Numbered from the stretch's first letter, positions 31,681-42,380 are shown. The stretch is DNA of 64,000 bases from Choristoneura fumiferana (GCF_025370935.1 NC_133472.1:19390925-19454924), one strand, 5' to 3'. Notes: generated from the letters alone by a model not told the origin. Made by a program: numbers and translations.

Positions 31681-32000
31681 AAGGGCCGGGGGAATGGTTG
31701 CGCCGTATTGCCGTGTGCAAGGAGGTGGACAAGCCTAGGCAACGCTGACCGGAAACCTCTGATGCCACGCGGTATTCTTTCATTGTCATCTTGTCGTATG
31801 TCTGTCAAATCGCTCGACACGCAACTAACTCATAATAAAAAAGTTAAATCCTCAATAGTCTGCTAGGATTGAGTGATAATAAAGACGGCGACGTGCACTG
31901 CCTTCAAGATCATCATCGCAATCCCGTGACCAGTCAGAAGGTCGGCGGCGAACTTGGGTAAGTCCACCTTCCTTCGCCAGTCATCATCTCTATCTTCAAA
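31681..32000 (+). repeat. BEL polypurine tract and probable 3' LTR
   Basis: AAGGGCCGGGGGAA at 31681-31694 is a purine-rich tract of the kind that primes second-strand synthesis in BEL/Pao elements. The sequence from TGGTTGCGCCG at 31695 would start the 3' LTR. Its end is not defined; it may lie near 32000. No 5' LTR remains, because the element is cut at 27231. Confidence 0.5.
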
Positions 32001-32099
32001 TAAATTATTAATTTGAAAATCGTTGACAATATTTGAGATCCGTTGATCTAATAATATTGACCTTTTATGCCTATTTTTCGCACTGATGTATAAACATTT

Positions 32100-33229
32100 C
32101 TGCTGAATCTTGAAATCGGCATATCTAGCCTATCGTTTTATGATCGAAATAAAGTAAAATAAATCTCTTCGTTTACTTGAAATTCGCATACGTAGTCGGT
32201 TATGCCAGGACTCGACCAAATTTATGGTTCGGTGCCGTTCTTTCCAGCAGCTGATGTAATCCACGTATTAATAATTTCAATTTTGGATCTGATGGGGTTT
32301 TTAATTATTGCTAACCCAGCCTCTTGCAGAAATTCTTTTGGTAACAAGGCTAACGATGAACACACTGCAACGCCCCGCTTTAGTAACTTATAAATTTAAT
32401 TCACTTGCTTTTCGTACTTTCGTAGCATAATTTGGCGTAAATGAAACATAGCATCATTTTACTGGGGAAAACGGTTATGTTTTCTTAAGAGCATTGATAG
32501 CCGCTAACTCATAGTCAACATGAAAATTTTCTGGATTAATAATGTAAGTTTTTAAAACTTAAATGCTCTTTCATAGGTCTCTTGTTTTTTATTGGGTATG
32601 AGACAAAACACCAAAGGCACGACATTGGTTTCAGTTGTCGAGCTACCAACATCTGCATACTCGTACTTCATGTCTGCCATACAGTTGCTTAAAGGGTTCT
32701 GGGATCTGTTTAAACACTCCATCGCAAAAAATTCAGTGCAAGTTAATATTGTCTCCCGAGCATAAGGGGTCATAAAAATTAAAATTTTATCAGATGTACC
32801 ATCTTCAAAAACAATAAAATTTTCACGTTATTTTTCGGGTATGGTTACGTCTTCTAATTTTTTTAATGTACTTTTTGCGATACCAAATTGCTTATATCTA
32901 GCATTGTATAGCATGTTTTTGATATCATATCATCTACATAATATTATTCTGAATTTTCACTTTTCAGGTGGTCCATGGATACAATCTTCATAGATTGCTC
33001 TTACTGGACCAAATTCAGTAGACACTCTTTTCTTGCATGCACCAATTGCATGCGAAATAGCGTTTGACGCGTGATCAGCTTCACAAAAATGTTGGGTCTG
33101 CCTGACCACGGCCGCTTCACTTGCATCTAAAGTAATACTATCTCGACAGGTACTTCTATTTTTACACCACCACCATGTTGTACCGTTTTGGTTTTTATTT
33201 CCGAAATTATATCGGTAGCCATTCTTCAA
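32100..33229 (-). pseudogene. Second FLYWCH/MULE transposase, decayed
   Basis: The N-terminal frame (33229-32957, minus) reads NGYRYNFGNKNQNGTTWWWC, then a Cys and, later, HFCEADHAS, which is a FLYWCH zinc finger. The next frame (32773-32552) holds NVVPLVFCLIPNKKQETYERAF, a core strand of MULE transposases. After more stops come VDYELAAINAL (about 32500, the Asp region) and VESWHNRLRMRIS (about 32200), the C-terminal end. It is distinct in sequence from the copy at 24118-26893, and more decayed. No long inverted ends were found. Confidence 0.65.
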
Positions 33230-33259
33230 AATTACACGTTTTGATCTTTCTGACGTTAT

Positions 33260-34080
33260 AAATTGAAACTGCCCCTCAGACGCTATTCATAACACTGGAA
33301 GAGATGTAGAAAAACCTGAAGCTGAAAACATTGAACTTCCACATATTGAAGGTATTCCGAATTCTGGGGAGAGTAAACTAAATGGACATGGTGACATTTA
33401 TATTCTTGATGGAGAACTACTTAGGGGACTGGCTTCTAGTCTGATACGATCAATGGAGAAAAGTGCGTACGGCTAATACAAAATTAGTGCAATTATTAAG
33501 CCAGGTGCACGCGCTGAAGAAATACTGAGCTCAATGGATACACTAAAAGCTAACACAGAGGATGTGATAATTATTAATATAGGCGACTACGATTATAACC
33601 CAATCAGATTAGCTGCAGAACTTAGCTTCTTTTTAAGATCACATAATATAGGATAGTTATAGCTGGGGACTTAAATATAGACACTCTAAAGTCCACCCAA
33701 AGCTCGACTGAGCTCACAAGAATTGTAACAACCAATAACTTCAATTTCCATATCCTTTGTCCTACTCGTAGAGATGCCTGTCTTGACCAGATAATGTCAA
33801 ATAGCACAGATTGTCGTGGTGATATGTATGGTTTGGGTTTGTCCGATCACGAGACTGCTCAAATCATTACCTTTAGCTGTTTAAAGGTAGCTAAACCTTG
33901 TCTGTCGTGGTACCACTATAAAAGAGACTACAGTAATGAAAATATTATAAAGTTTCTAAATTGCCTTGACGCGCTTTTGTGGTCAAGCGAACGCACGGCA
34001 CTCCCGGTCCTACTACGTTATTCACGTAACCGTCAGCTGTTGTCGTCCTTACGCGTTAGCCTGCGTTATAATTTAAAATC
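33260..34080 (+). pseudogene. LINE fragment: esterase-like ORF1 piece joined to APE endonuclease
   Basis: From about 33290 one frame gives GDIYILDGELLRGLASSL, IIKPGARAEEILSSM and VIIINIGDYDYNPIRLAAEL. This looks like the SGNH-esterase-like first ORF known in some CR1/jockey-type LINEs. At about 33650 the frame changes to IVIAGDLNIDTL (GDLN is a conserved APE endonuclease motif), then RRDACLDQIM and GLSDHETAQI (SDH motif). So a stretch between the two parts is deleted. The polymerase is absent beyond about 34080. Stops occur at about 33474 and 33655. Confidence 0.6.
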
Positions 34081-34084
34081 TAAT

Positions 34085-34480
34085 TAAAATAGTAACTGTG
34101 CAACTGTGAACCCCAATCTCGGGGTCCCAGGTTCGGGTTGGCTCATTTGGGGCCCACCTTTTGTCACGTGACTTTCTCCACTTCGGCCAGAGCGACGGCC
34201 CGCTGTTGGGTGTCGTACCCTACACCCACGGACCAGCGCCCTTCTACCATCTTCGGCTTCAGTGCAGGAAAGTGTTAGTTGAAAGAATAATTGGAACTGT
34301 ATTTTCCGTTGAATTTGCGTACTAGTGTCGAACCACACCCGTAATTTAATCTTACCCACATATACTGATACTGATCAAAAGGACAAGGAGGAAATGCTGA
34401 GGACCTGGGTTCGATTCCTAGTGCTGGTCTCTTTTTCTGGTTTTTCTGTGCATCCATGTCTCGGTTTGTATTTTCGATAT
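34085..34480. repeat. Short repeat pieces, one with a tRNA B-box-like word
   Basis: 34385-34460 contains GGTTCGATTCC, a perfect RNA polymerase III B-box, followed by TAGTGCTGGTCTCTTTTTC. No A-box at the right distance was found, so a SINE fragment is likelier than a tRNA. 34090-34260 has a CGGGGTCCCAGGTTCGGG block that may be a second repeat. Confidence 0.4.
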
Positions 34481-34559
34481 GGTTTCACGGGATACCCGTA
34501 AAAGTAACAAATTTGGAGTGGAAATGAAAAATACAAAAAGACTCAAAAAAACCAATCAT

Positions 34560-34765
34560 GATCAAAAGGAATCAAACACGACATATCTGCTGTTATTTTT
34601 GCAAGAGTATACTGGTGTGCTGTATATCCTGGCTGCAGCATCAGCTCGTCGTGTTGCCACCACTGCATTGTGTGTAGAATCAATTACTGATCAAAACGAA
34701 TCCAAACACGACATATGTGCTATTATTTTTTATAGAGTGTACTAGTGTGCCTGTATATCCCTTTA
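34560..34765 (+). repeat. Direct repeat with CCTGGCTGCAGCATCAGC block
   Basis: Blocks GTGTACT-GTGTGCTGTATATCC, GTTGCCACCACTGCATTG and GATCAAAA-GAATC-AACACGACATAT recur at 34556-34650 and 34685-34760, and again at 37470-37640. The unit is near 130 bp. Confidence 0.6.
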
Positions 34766-35028
34766 CCAGGCCCCGAAGAACCAGCGTGTCTTAATACGTA
34801 CTTAATATGCTGTTGCAACCGTATTGAACGCCTTGTAAAAAATGTATTTATTAAAGTCGGAGATCTTCCTTTAAACCAGAAATAAATATGTGGGTTACGG
34901 TTATCCCATCGCCTGTCTAAGTAATGAACTGTCATACTAGATTTTGTCTTATTATATTCTTGATCAGGCCAAGGGATATATTCCACCCACAACTTATATC
35001 GGTTATAATAGTCAAGGTTTAACTCCAA
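34723..35028 (-). CDS. Unrecognised ORF with WVEYIPWPD motif, repeat family X copy 1
   Basis: An open minus-strand frame of about 101 codons starts MELNLDYYNRYKLWVEYIP, then WPDQEYNKTKSSMTVHYLD and a WDNRNPHIYFWFKG segment. I do not recognise the protein. Two other places in the window, 37385-37465 (plus) and 54905-54985 (plus), encode nearly the same LELNLDY-YKMWVEYIPWP stretch from diverged DNA, so this was once coding sequence of a repeated element. The last residues (about 80-101) run into the neighbouring direct repeat and are probably not original. No catalytic motif is seen. Confidence 0.35.
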   Translation of the reverse strand: MELNLDYYNRYKLWVEYIPWPDQEYNKTKSSMTVHYLDRRWDNRNPHIYFWFKGRSPTLINTFFTRRSIRLQQHIKYVLRHAGSSGPGKGIYRHTSTLYKK

Positions 35029-35254
35029 ATCTCCTACGAAACATTATATCAATCACTGAAAACATTATTTTATGATCTTCATTCATGACACGCTTTAAAA
35101 TCCAATAAAATATCTTTAGCAGCCGTTTAAATCCACTTGACCAGTGATGTTAGTGGTTTGTTTACAAATTCGAACACTTTACTGAATTTAAGAAAAACAC
35201 AAGCAGATATATCGAACCATTTTTTGTTATTTTCATGATTTTAATGATTGTAAG
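35029..35254 (-). repeat. Repeat family X, copy 1 remainder
   Basis: Sequence to about 35140 matches, in reverse, 37265-37400 (GAATTTAAACGGCTGCC, GAATGAAGATCATAAAATAAT). It has no frame of its own. Confidence 0.55.
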
Positions 35255-36885
35255 GTAATATCCATACTAATATTATAAATGCGAAAGTAACTCTGTCTGT
35301 CTGTCTGTCTGTCTGTTACGCTTTCACGCCTAAACCGCTGAACGGATTTTGATGAAATTTGGTACAGAGATAGAATAGACCTTGAGAAAGAACATAGGCT
35401 ATCTTTTATCGCGAAAAAGAGGCTTTAAGGGGTTGAAATAGGGGATGAAAGTTTATATGGTGGAAGTTCGTCGCTGTTGATGATAAAACCATGAAACTTG
35501 GAATTTAGGCACTTAATAAGAAATAAATCGATATTTGGTTGAGCTTTTTTGAAAACTCGACCTATGAGGGGATGAAATAGGGGATGAAAGTGTATATGGA
35601 AGGTAGTCATTTCGAAGATAAATCGACAAGGCAACGGAGTGGAGTGGAGGCAACGGATGGAGCGGAGACAATGCAGGCTACAGCGGAGGCAGTGAAGTAG
35701 ATCGGAAGCAGCTGACTGGAGCTGACGCTGCTGAGCGGAGCGGAGGCTGGCGGAACAGAGCGGAGGCAGTGGAGCGGAGCGGAGACAATGGAGCGGAGGC
35801 ATCGGAGCGGAGGCAGGGAGGCAACGGAGTGGAGCGGAGGCAACGGATAGAGCGGAGACAATCTAGGCTGCAGCGGAGGCAGTCAAGTAGAGCAGAGGCA
35901 GCGGAGCGGAGCTGACGCTGCTGAGCGGATCGGAGGCTGGCGGAGCTGAGGCTAGCGGAGCGGAGGCTGGCGGAGCGGCGGCTGGCGGAGCGGAGGCTGT
36001 GGAGAGGAGGCAGCGGAGCGGAGGCAGTAGAGCGGAGCGGACGCTGCTGAGCGGAGCGGAGGCTGTGGAGCTGATTGATGGTGATGGTGATGATAGTGGT
36101 GCTGATTATGATGATTGGTGATGATGATGGTGATTGTGGTGATGATGATCGATGATGATGAATAACAAAAAAAAAGTTTATGAAAAATGTCTTCATTTGA
36201 AAACTACCTACGAGGGGCTGATGCAGTGTTAGCAGAACCTGCTAAGCTCATAAGAATAATGTACGCAATGTGAGGTCATCATGAAAAATTTATGATTTTC
36301 AGATTTTCTTATTTATTGTGCTATAAGAGCCACCTTTATGCAAAATTCCAAGTTTCTAAGACAGCCGGCAGTGCGCTATAACTTTTTCTGTTAAGGCGAT
36401 TTGTATGAAAACACCTCTTTAATGACTGTAGCTTTTGTTTGCCTTGACTTAGAAGTTTGAAAATATGGGGATGAAAGTTCTAACGGAATTCCAAACAAAT
36501 TGACTATAAGTATATTTATCGGAACTATGTGTAGCTAAAATGCCGTCTTAATTGTAATCCTACCCTCCTAACTTACAATAAAGGACGTAAGGTGTCAAGA
36601 GTTCACTATGAAGAATTAGTCCTTTTGTGTTGACAGGGTAGAGTACACGTCGTTTTGCTAAAATGTGGCTACCCGCAAAATATTTATGTTTTACTAAAGA
36701 ACATGGATGGATGGATAAACAAAAAAAATACTTTATATTTATAGCAATGTATTGAAATGGTTATTTTCAGTAAGCCGTAGAAGTTTCTATGTGCTATTAT
36801 TGGCAGAATAGGTATCCTAAATAAATTAAATAATTCCCAAAGTTACTATTCCACGCGGACGAAGTCGCGGGCAAAAGCTAGTAAT
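35255..36885 (+). repeat. Dispersed repeat, ACTAATATTATAAATG start, GGGCAAAAGCTAGT end
   Basis: It starts ACTAATATTATAAATGCG with a (CTGT)n stretch at 35298-35318 and the words AACCGCTGAACGGATTTTG and GATGAAATTTGG. It ends GACGAAGTCGCGGGCAAAAG. Other copies are 37655-37890 and 46955-47150 (reverse) and 41540-41740 and 49095-49363 (forward). This copy is long because a minisatellite lies inside it (35630-36160). From memory, such repeats are very common in moths and butterflies and may be the ends of a non-LTR element. Confidence 0.65.
35630..36160 (+). repeat. Purine-rich GGAGCGGAGGC minisatellite and (GAT/GGT)n
   Basis: 35630-36070 is built of GGAGCGGAGGCAGC/GCTGGC-type units, and larger blocks recur: CAACGG-TGGAG-GGAGACAAT at 35649 and 35831, and GCTGACGCTGCTGAGCGG at 35721 and 35911, about 180-190 bp apart. 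36075-36160 is a (GAT)n/(GGT)n mixture. Long ORFs on the minus strand (for example 36196-35678) are Ser/Leu/Arg/Pro-rich translations of the repeat, not genes. Confidence 0.85.
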
Positions 36886-36889
36886 CATA

Positions 36890-37640
36890 TATTTTGCTAA
36901 ATACTCCTGCAGTGGGAACTATTCTTCCCATGGCCCGATTAGATTTTGGGTCTCTTTGGTTCATGAATTCGTTCTAGGTTGAACGCAAAAACTGTTTTAT
37001 TACTTACGTGAGTTTTTATGACATGACAAGACAATTTACCGGGCCATGGGAAAAATAGCTCCCACACAGTTAAACTCTAATAAGGCCATGGGATAATGTC
37101 AACCCACATCCTAATTCTGGTCATACACAATAATGCATGAATATTTAGCAATGTTTACGATTATATTAGCTTTCAACACTCAAAATCTACAAAATATCAA
37201 AAATTGTTCGACCTATGTACTTCTGTTTCATAGAAATTATGGAAAGTGTTCGAATTTCTCCGTAGTTTACTGAAATTAGCGTTCAAGTGAATTTAAACGG
37301 CTGCCAAAGATATATTACGCAATTTAGAAGCGTGTTGTGAATGAAGATCATAAAATAATATTTTCAGGGATTGACAAAATATTTTGTAGGTGGTTTGGAG
37401 TTAAAACCTGACTACGGTTACCGATATAAGATGTGGGTGGAATATATCCCTTGGCCTGGTAAAGGGATATCCTGGCTGCAGCATCAGCTCATCCTGTTGC
37501 CACCATTGCATTGTATGTAGACTCAAATACTGATCAAAATGAATCCAAACACGATATATTTGCTATGATTTTATCAAAAGTGTACCTACTTGTGTTCTGG
37601 ATATCCTGGCTGCAGCATCAGCCCGAGGATTCCATAATCT
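36890..37640 (+). repeat. Repeat family X, copy 2
   Basis: 37385-37465 encodes LELKPDYGYRYKMWVEYIP and WPG in the plus frame. 37070-37240 matches, inverted, 54645-54785; 37265-37460 matches 54790-54985 in the same direction. The tail 37470-37640 is the CCTGGCTGCAGCATCAGC direct repeat seen at 34560. Confidence 0.6.
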
Positions 37641-37654
37641 TGCATAGTTATATT

Positions 37655-37920
37655 GCATACACTAGCTTTTGCCCGCGGCTCCGCCCGCGTGGTATTCGGT
37701 TATCGCGCGCTGTTCCCTCGGGAACTGTGCATTTTTCAGGGATAAAAAGTAGCCTATGACACTCTCGGGCCCATAAACTATCTCTAGGCCAAAAATCACG
37801 TCGATCCGTTGCTCCATTACGGCGTGAAAGACGGACAAACACACAAACATACAAACACACTTTCGCATTTATAATATTAGTATGGATGGATATGGATGGA
37901 TGGATGGGTGTTTCAAATTT
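37655..37920 (-). repeat. Dispersed repeat (reverse copy) with ATGG tail
   Basis: Reverse copy of the 35255 type: TTTTGCCCGCGGCTCCG at 37668 to TTTATAATATTAGTATGG at 37887, followed by (ATGG)n to about 37910. The simple tail suggests the end of a retroelement at 37887. Confidence 0.6.
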
Positions 37921-37929
37921 TAGGTCCCA

Positions 37930-38185
37930 AATATGTTTGAAAGTAAAGTAAATACCAATTATACGTCTAAGATTCCTACCGCAGCCAACAAGAGCTGATG
38001 ATCTTGAAACGGCTGAACCGATTTTGATGAAACATGTCTAAGAACCACCGCCAGAAAACCTGCTTTCAAATTAATAAAAAACTGCATTCAAATCGGTCCA
38101 CTCGTTTAAGAGCTACGGTGTCACAGACAGACACACAGACAGACATACAGACACACAGCCACACATAGCGGTCAAACTTATAACA
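37930..38185 (+). repeat. Dispersed repeat with CAGACAGACACACAG stretch
   Basis: Contains ACGGCTGAACCGATTTTGAT, TCGGTCCACTCGTTTAAG and GCTACGGTGTCACAGACAG, then AACTTATAACACCCCTCT. These words are typical of a repeat that I know from lepidopteran sequence. A short frame on the minus strand is a shadow. Confidence 0.55.
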
Positions 38186-38259
38186 CCCCTCTGAGCCAAC
38201 GTGTAAAAACGTCGCAAGCGCTTGCCGCAATCTCTGTTGAAAAACCGATACCGACCCGG

Positions 38260-38389
38260 CAGGGCTACTACAAAACTCAAAACTCCAAGTTCGTGTCGTG
38301 CGGTCCCTCTCGCTCTCGTATTAAATGGTGAAAGTGTCAGAGAGACTGCACGACACGAACTTTGAGTTTCGAGTTTCGTAGTAGCCCTG
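38260..38389. mobile_element. Palindromic MITE (CAGGGCTACTAC ends)
   Basis: CAGGGCTACTACAAAACTC at 38260 returns inverted as GAGTTTCGTAGTAGCCCTG at 38389; the arms are about 55 bp with AAGTTCGTGTCGTGC near the centre. CAGGG ends suggest a hAT-type MITE, but the 8-bp flanks match at only about half their bases. Confidence 0.8.
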
Positions 38390-38713
38390 CTGATCGGCAG
38401 CAAGCGCCGGCAAGCTCACGTAAGCCTATACAAACGGGCCGTTTAAACGCTTGTGCTTCTTACAAGCTCTTACAGCTTGCCGAAGCTTGGCAAGCGTGTA
38501 AATCTAGCTGAATACTCAAAGGTGTAGTAAAGAGCTCGCTCGTTCCGTTTTATTCTTTGGTTTTATTTAATATATATATTCTGTGGAGGTTAGCGGTCTA
38601 TGCATGGTCTATGCATGCATGGCCTATATGCCTAGAAGTAGAGGTCTATGCAAGGTCTATGTTATGACTGACATGTCATTTTTTTAAAATTTTTGTATTT
38701 TACGTTACGATCA

Positions 38714-38790
38714 GCAGGGCTACTACGAAACTCGTAACTTGAAGTTCGTGTCGCGCCGTCCCTCTCGCTCTCGTATTAAATAGTATAAGA
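38714..38790 (+). mobile_element. Half copy of CAGGGCTACTAC MITE
   Basis: One arm only, CAGGGCTACTACGAAACTCG to GTATTAAATAGT. A worn right-hand arm of the same family, ending GTTTCGTAGTAGCCCC, lies at 39340-39405; the two may be one element split by 38800-39335. Confidence 0.6.
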
Positions 38791-38799
38791 GTATATGAT

Positions 38800-39060
38800 A
38801 TGATATGATATGATGTCCTCCATGTCGTGTCCGACAAAGGCGAACCTGACCCGAGACCTTCCTACACTTACACGTACAATGATAATGGTCAATTACATTG
38901 CGCGCCCTGTAATAGGACCTTTAAGACTAAGTTTGGCTTTGCCAGCCATATTCGGGCACATAAGCTCGTGCTGAGGCACCGACCGACTTCAGACTGGTAG
39001 AAAATTATTTTTATGGTTTTTTGTAGTCGGTTCAATTTTTTGTTATTTAGTGTTACGTAC
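38800..39060 (+). pseudogene. Retroelement end with C2H2 zinc finger
   Basis: The frame reads NGQLHCAPCNRTFKTKFGFA, then SHIRAH: a single C-x2-C-x12-H-x3-H zinc finger, followed by HRPTSDW and a stop at about 38998. The 3' sequence TATGGTTTTTTGTAGTCGG and TTCAATTTTTTGTTAT is repeated at 42190-42290, where only the last few codons remain. I infer the 3' end of a LINE-type element whose protein ends in a zinc finger. The family is not known. Confidence 0.5.
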
Positions 39061-39833
39061 TATGTTACAAGACTACTCGGTCCTTGTATGCAAAAATACC
39101 AAGATTGGCCGTTGACCTTCTTTTCTATGGTTTTCTTGAGCGAACGAAGCCTCGTTACCGATAAAAATCTTTGTCATGAATTATATATTTATTTTTCTCA
39201 ATAAGAATATTTTACATTTTATATCCGAAATGCAATTACTTAATAAAAAAAAATTAAAGTGATATTTCTTCTGTGCGTTCGATAATTACTAATTATCGGT
39301 ACACGAAATCGAAATATATTTCTTATAGAATGCGATTTCCGACACAGAGGGACGGTGTGATACGAACGTACTTCGATTTGCAAGTTTCGTAGTAGCCCCT
39401 CAGTTTATACATATATCAGTGTTGGGTTGGCAGCGCTGCAGCAGTGCTGCCAGACACCCCGCTTTGCCGCTTTTTACCCCGCGTTTTTGGCACTGGCCCC
39501 ACTATCCGCGTTAAGCTAACGCGGATCCGCTTTTTTAAAATATTATACACGAACAATCAAACGAACAACTTTTAAATGTTACCACTTGCTCGTGGAAAAA
39601 GGTGGTAAATTCAAAACATCGAACGAACGAAACAGCCGAACGCTTACGGCGCAGCGGAAGCACTAGTTGTACTATTCACACTTGTGCGCTTTTGCGATAA
39701 AGCCACTTCACTCACACAGTAGCGTATACTCAGAAAAAACCTATAAACGTATTCCGCATTTTCATTTAAAAATCTGCGCTATGAAAGCGCAGCTCCGCTC
39801 CCGCTTTTTGTACTCCGGCCGGCATCTGGCAAC
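39061..39833. other. Upstream of PPIE: repeats, no gene
   Basis: Holds the half MITE end at 39340-39405 and an ACGCGGATCCGC/GCGTTAAGCTAACGC palindromic block at about 39507-39532. The frame 39667-39864 has no known domain. Confidence 0.4.
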
Positions 39834-40369
39834 CAGGGCTTTAAATACCGTTAAAAAGTGGTAACGTTACCAACTGTCAAACCGATTTAACGTTAAATGA
39901 TAATTAACGTTAAACGATTTACCGTTACTTATACAACTTTTTACCGGTATAAAAAATGGTAACGTTATCAGCTATTCATTAAATTAACGTTAATTCAAAA
40001 GTATCGTTAAATCATTTTAACGGTATTTATATTACTATTTACCGGTAAGCTTGGGTAACGTTAAATGGTAGATTATCCTCATTTATCGAGCGAGTATGCA
40101 CGCGCTAAATTGGCAACACTCGGTAGCATAGCAAAAATTACTGATAGTGTTACTTCGGTATCGTTATAATAATGTGAATTGGGTTACGTTAACAAGCCCT
40201 ACAATGTAAAGTAAATTTACCGGTAAAAATAACGGTAATTAGGTAACTTTAAATAATGTTAAGTTATCAATTAACGTTAAATTTCAATACCGGTACTAGG
40301 TATTTTTATGTTTATTACCGTTATTTAACGTTACTTAAAGTGTGAATTTGGTAACGTTAACAAGCCCTG
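39834..40369. mobile_element. hAT-type MITE with 8-bp target duplication, next to PPIE
   Basis: The element starts CAGGGCTTTAAATACCG and ends GTTAACAAGCCCTG, and CTGGCAAC stands directly on both sides (39826-39833 and 40370-40377). CAGGG ends and an 8-bp duplication are the marks of hAT transposons. The inside is packed with AACGTTA and ACCGGTA words (more than 15), which may be transposase-binding repeats. A second inner end, GTTAACAAGCCCT near 40198, hints at an element inside an element. It has no coding frame. It ends 225 bp before the PPIE start codon. Confidence 0.9.
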
Positions 40370-40377
40370 CTGGCAAC

Positions 40378-40594
40378 ACTACGCTGCCGAGCGAGCAGCG
40401 AGCGGAGCAGGCAGGAGCACAGCGAGCAAAGGAAAGGAAGGATTTCTGGCTGGTGGCTGTGCCGGTGCCGGTGATACGCGGAAATTTTGGTATTATTTTG
40501 ATTACAATTTGTTTAAAAGGTATAAAACAAGTTCATAAGGTTTCTAAACCGCCATTTTGAACAGATTATTGAAGGAAGTTCAGAATTTAGCGAA
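40378..40594 (+). promoter_or_regulatory. PPIE promoter/5' UTR region
   Basis: Between the hAT MITE and the PPIE ATG. It begins with a GC-rich GAGCGAGCAGCGAGCGGAGC stretch, and TTAGCGAAATG gives the start-codon context (A at -3). No TATA box is evident. The transcription start is not determined. Confidence 0.45.
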
Positions 40595-40804
40595 ATGACC
40601 AGTAAGCCAAATTCCAAGCGCACGATATACGTTGGGGGCCTCGCCGAGGAAGTAAATGAGAAGGTTCTCAACGCCGCTTTTGTGCCTTTCGGGGACCTGG
40701 TAGATGTTCAGATACCTCTTGACTACGAGACAGAAAAACATAGGGGCTTTGCTTTCATTGAGTTCGAGAATGCAGAGGATGCTGCGGCGGCTATTGACAA
40801 CATG
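40595..40804 (+). CDS. PPIE: PPIE (cyclophilin-33) exon 1, RRM domain
   Basis: Seventy codons from the ATG at 40595 encode the N-terminal RNA-recognition motif of peptidyl-prolyl isomerase E, a nuclear protein of spliceosomal complexes. RNP2 (IYVGGL, residues 11-16) and RNP1 (RGFAFIEF, 50-57) are both present; the exon ends at IDNM, followed by the splice donor GTATGT at 40805, phase 0. The next exon (44230) continues the RRM with NDSELFGRTVRV, as the family requires. Codon use and lack of stops set it apart from the transposon remnants. The hAT MITE upstream may touch its promoter. Confidence 0.93.
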
Positions 40805-41539
40805 GTATGTATGTGATAATAAATTAATATAATGAATTACTAGCTCTTGTGTTTCCCACAACTTCGTGCGAGCCCCTTGCATTGAGATCCTAGTACCTCC
40901 AGTAGATTTTGTTTAAAAGACGTGTGTTAGTAAGGATTTTTTTTTTAATCAGGACATTATTATTATGAAACATGTAGACAATCAAACAGTTAACCGCTAC
41001 ACGCCAAGTAACTCATTTTAGGCTAGCTGTTGTTGAGAACTATTCAACATTGACTGGCTGTTAAGACTGACTTCGACCCCCAAATCTTGAACCTAAAATG
41101 TTGAAATTTTGCATAGACAATACTTTGTCTGTAGGGAATAAAGATTGGAGTTTGCGAAATTATAACAGGATAGGGAGCTCAGCAAAAGATTGCTGCTCGC
41201 TTAAGGTAGTAGCCTTTATCCATGTTGTTTTATTTCAAATCAAGAGCAATTTCACTAATTTTTCTAGAAATTAATTATAATTAACACAAAATTTCTATAT
41301 TGGCACTAAATTTGCATTCATATTAGAACTTAACTAAAGTGGCACTCAACAACTTACTGTCTTACTTAAAGAATGCTTGACCAGCAGATTTAACTCATAA
41401 TTTCTATGTATACTTAGTGTTTTGATCCTCCTTTTGCCTTGGTTTTAGTGACAAAGTATAATATTTGGATGGAGGCTTAATAGGTGCTTTGGTCTAAACT
41501 GTAAGCCTATTAATGTTTGTGGTAAATTAATATATAATT

Positions 41540-41740
41540 AAACACTAATATTATAAATGTGAAATGTGTGTTTGTATGTTTGTCCTTCTTTCATGCTGCA
41601 ACGAAGCAACGGATCAAAGAGTGACATAGGCTACTTTTTATCCTGGAAAAATGCACAGTTCCCAAGAGAACAGCGCATTTGTATGTACAGGCAAAAGCTA
41701 GTGCAAACTTCCATACATATAGGTCAAATTGAGAACCTCC
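41540..41740 (+). repeat. Dispersed repeat, ACTAATATTATAAATG type
   Basis: Starts ACTAATATTATAAATGTG and ends GGCAAAAGCTAGT; compare 35255-36885. Shorter, without the minisatellite. Confidence 0.65.
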
Positions 41741-42189
41741 TTTTTTGAAGTTTGTTAATTGAATGTAACTCACTTGACTAAGACATTTGGGTTGGAACTC
41801 TTAACACTCCAATGTAATCACCTCCTGAAGTTCCTTCATTCTTATTCCGGATACTATGTATTTGGGTCAATCAACTTTTAAATGTATGTTATGCTGTCCC
41901 ATATAAACTCAGGAGACAGTGATACACTTTCTTAGAACAATGTTTGCAATATGTTTGTTTGTTTATAGTATTAACATGCTTAGATGAGCCATGAAGGAAT
42001 TGCCTTAAAACTGTCACAACTCCTAACTTTAAGTGGATTTGTACACCATAAAATCATACTTTTAATAAGTAGCTCTGGAGACATTACCATGGCAACAAGC
42101 TACACTAAAAAGTTGATTGGACCTCAGCAAGTTGTGACCTATAGTCATCTCCCTCACTTATACGCACTTTATATTGGGCTTTAATCACT

Positions 42190-42290
42190 CCTGCTGACTT
42201 GTGCTCAGGCACCAACCAACATCAAACTGGTAGAAAAATATTTTCATGGTTTTTTTGTAATCGGTTCAATTTTTTGTTATAATTTTTTTC
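42190..42290 (+). mobile_element. LINE 3' tail, second copy of the 38800 type
   Basis: GTGCTCAGGCACCAACCAAC to TCGGTTCAATTTTTTGTTAT matches 38968-39060. Confidence 0.55.
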
Positions 42291-42380
42291 ACACTCTTTA
42301 ATGTATGTAATCTAAGATACAACTGCTCGTCACCTTTTACGATAGATTGCTTTTTCCGATGTCGAGACTCATTATGAATG

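Noticed and set aside
35425..36196. Long overlapping minus-strand ORFs rich in Ser, Leu, Arg and Pro
   Set aside because: They are translations of the purine-rich minisatellite in three frames, with no codon structure of their own.
38252..38397. 8-bp target duplication for the CAGGGCTACTAC MITE
   Set aside because: Flanks CGACCCGG and CTGATCGG match at only about half the bases.
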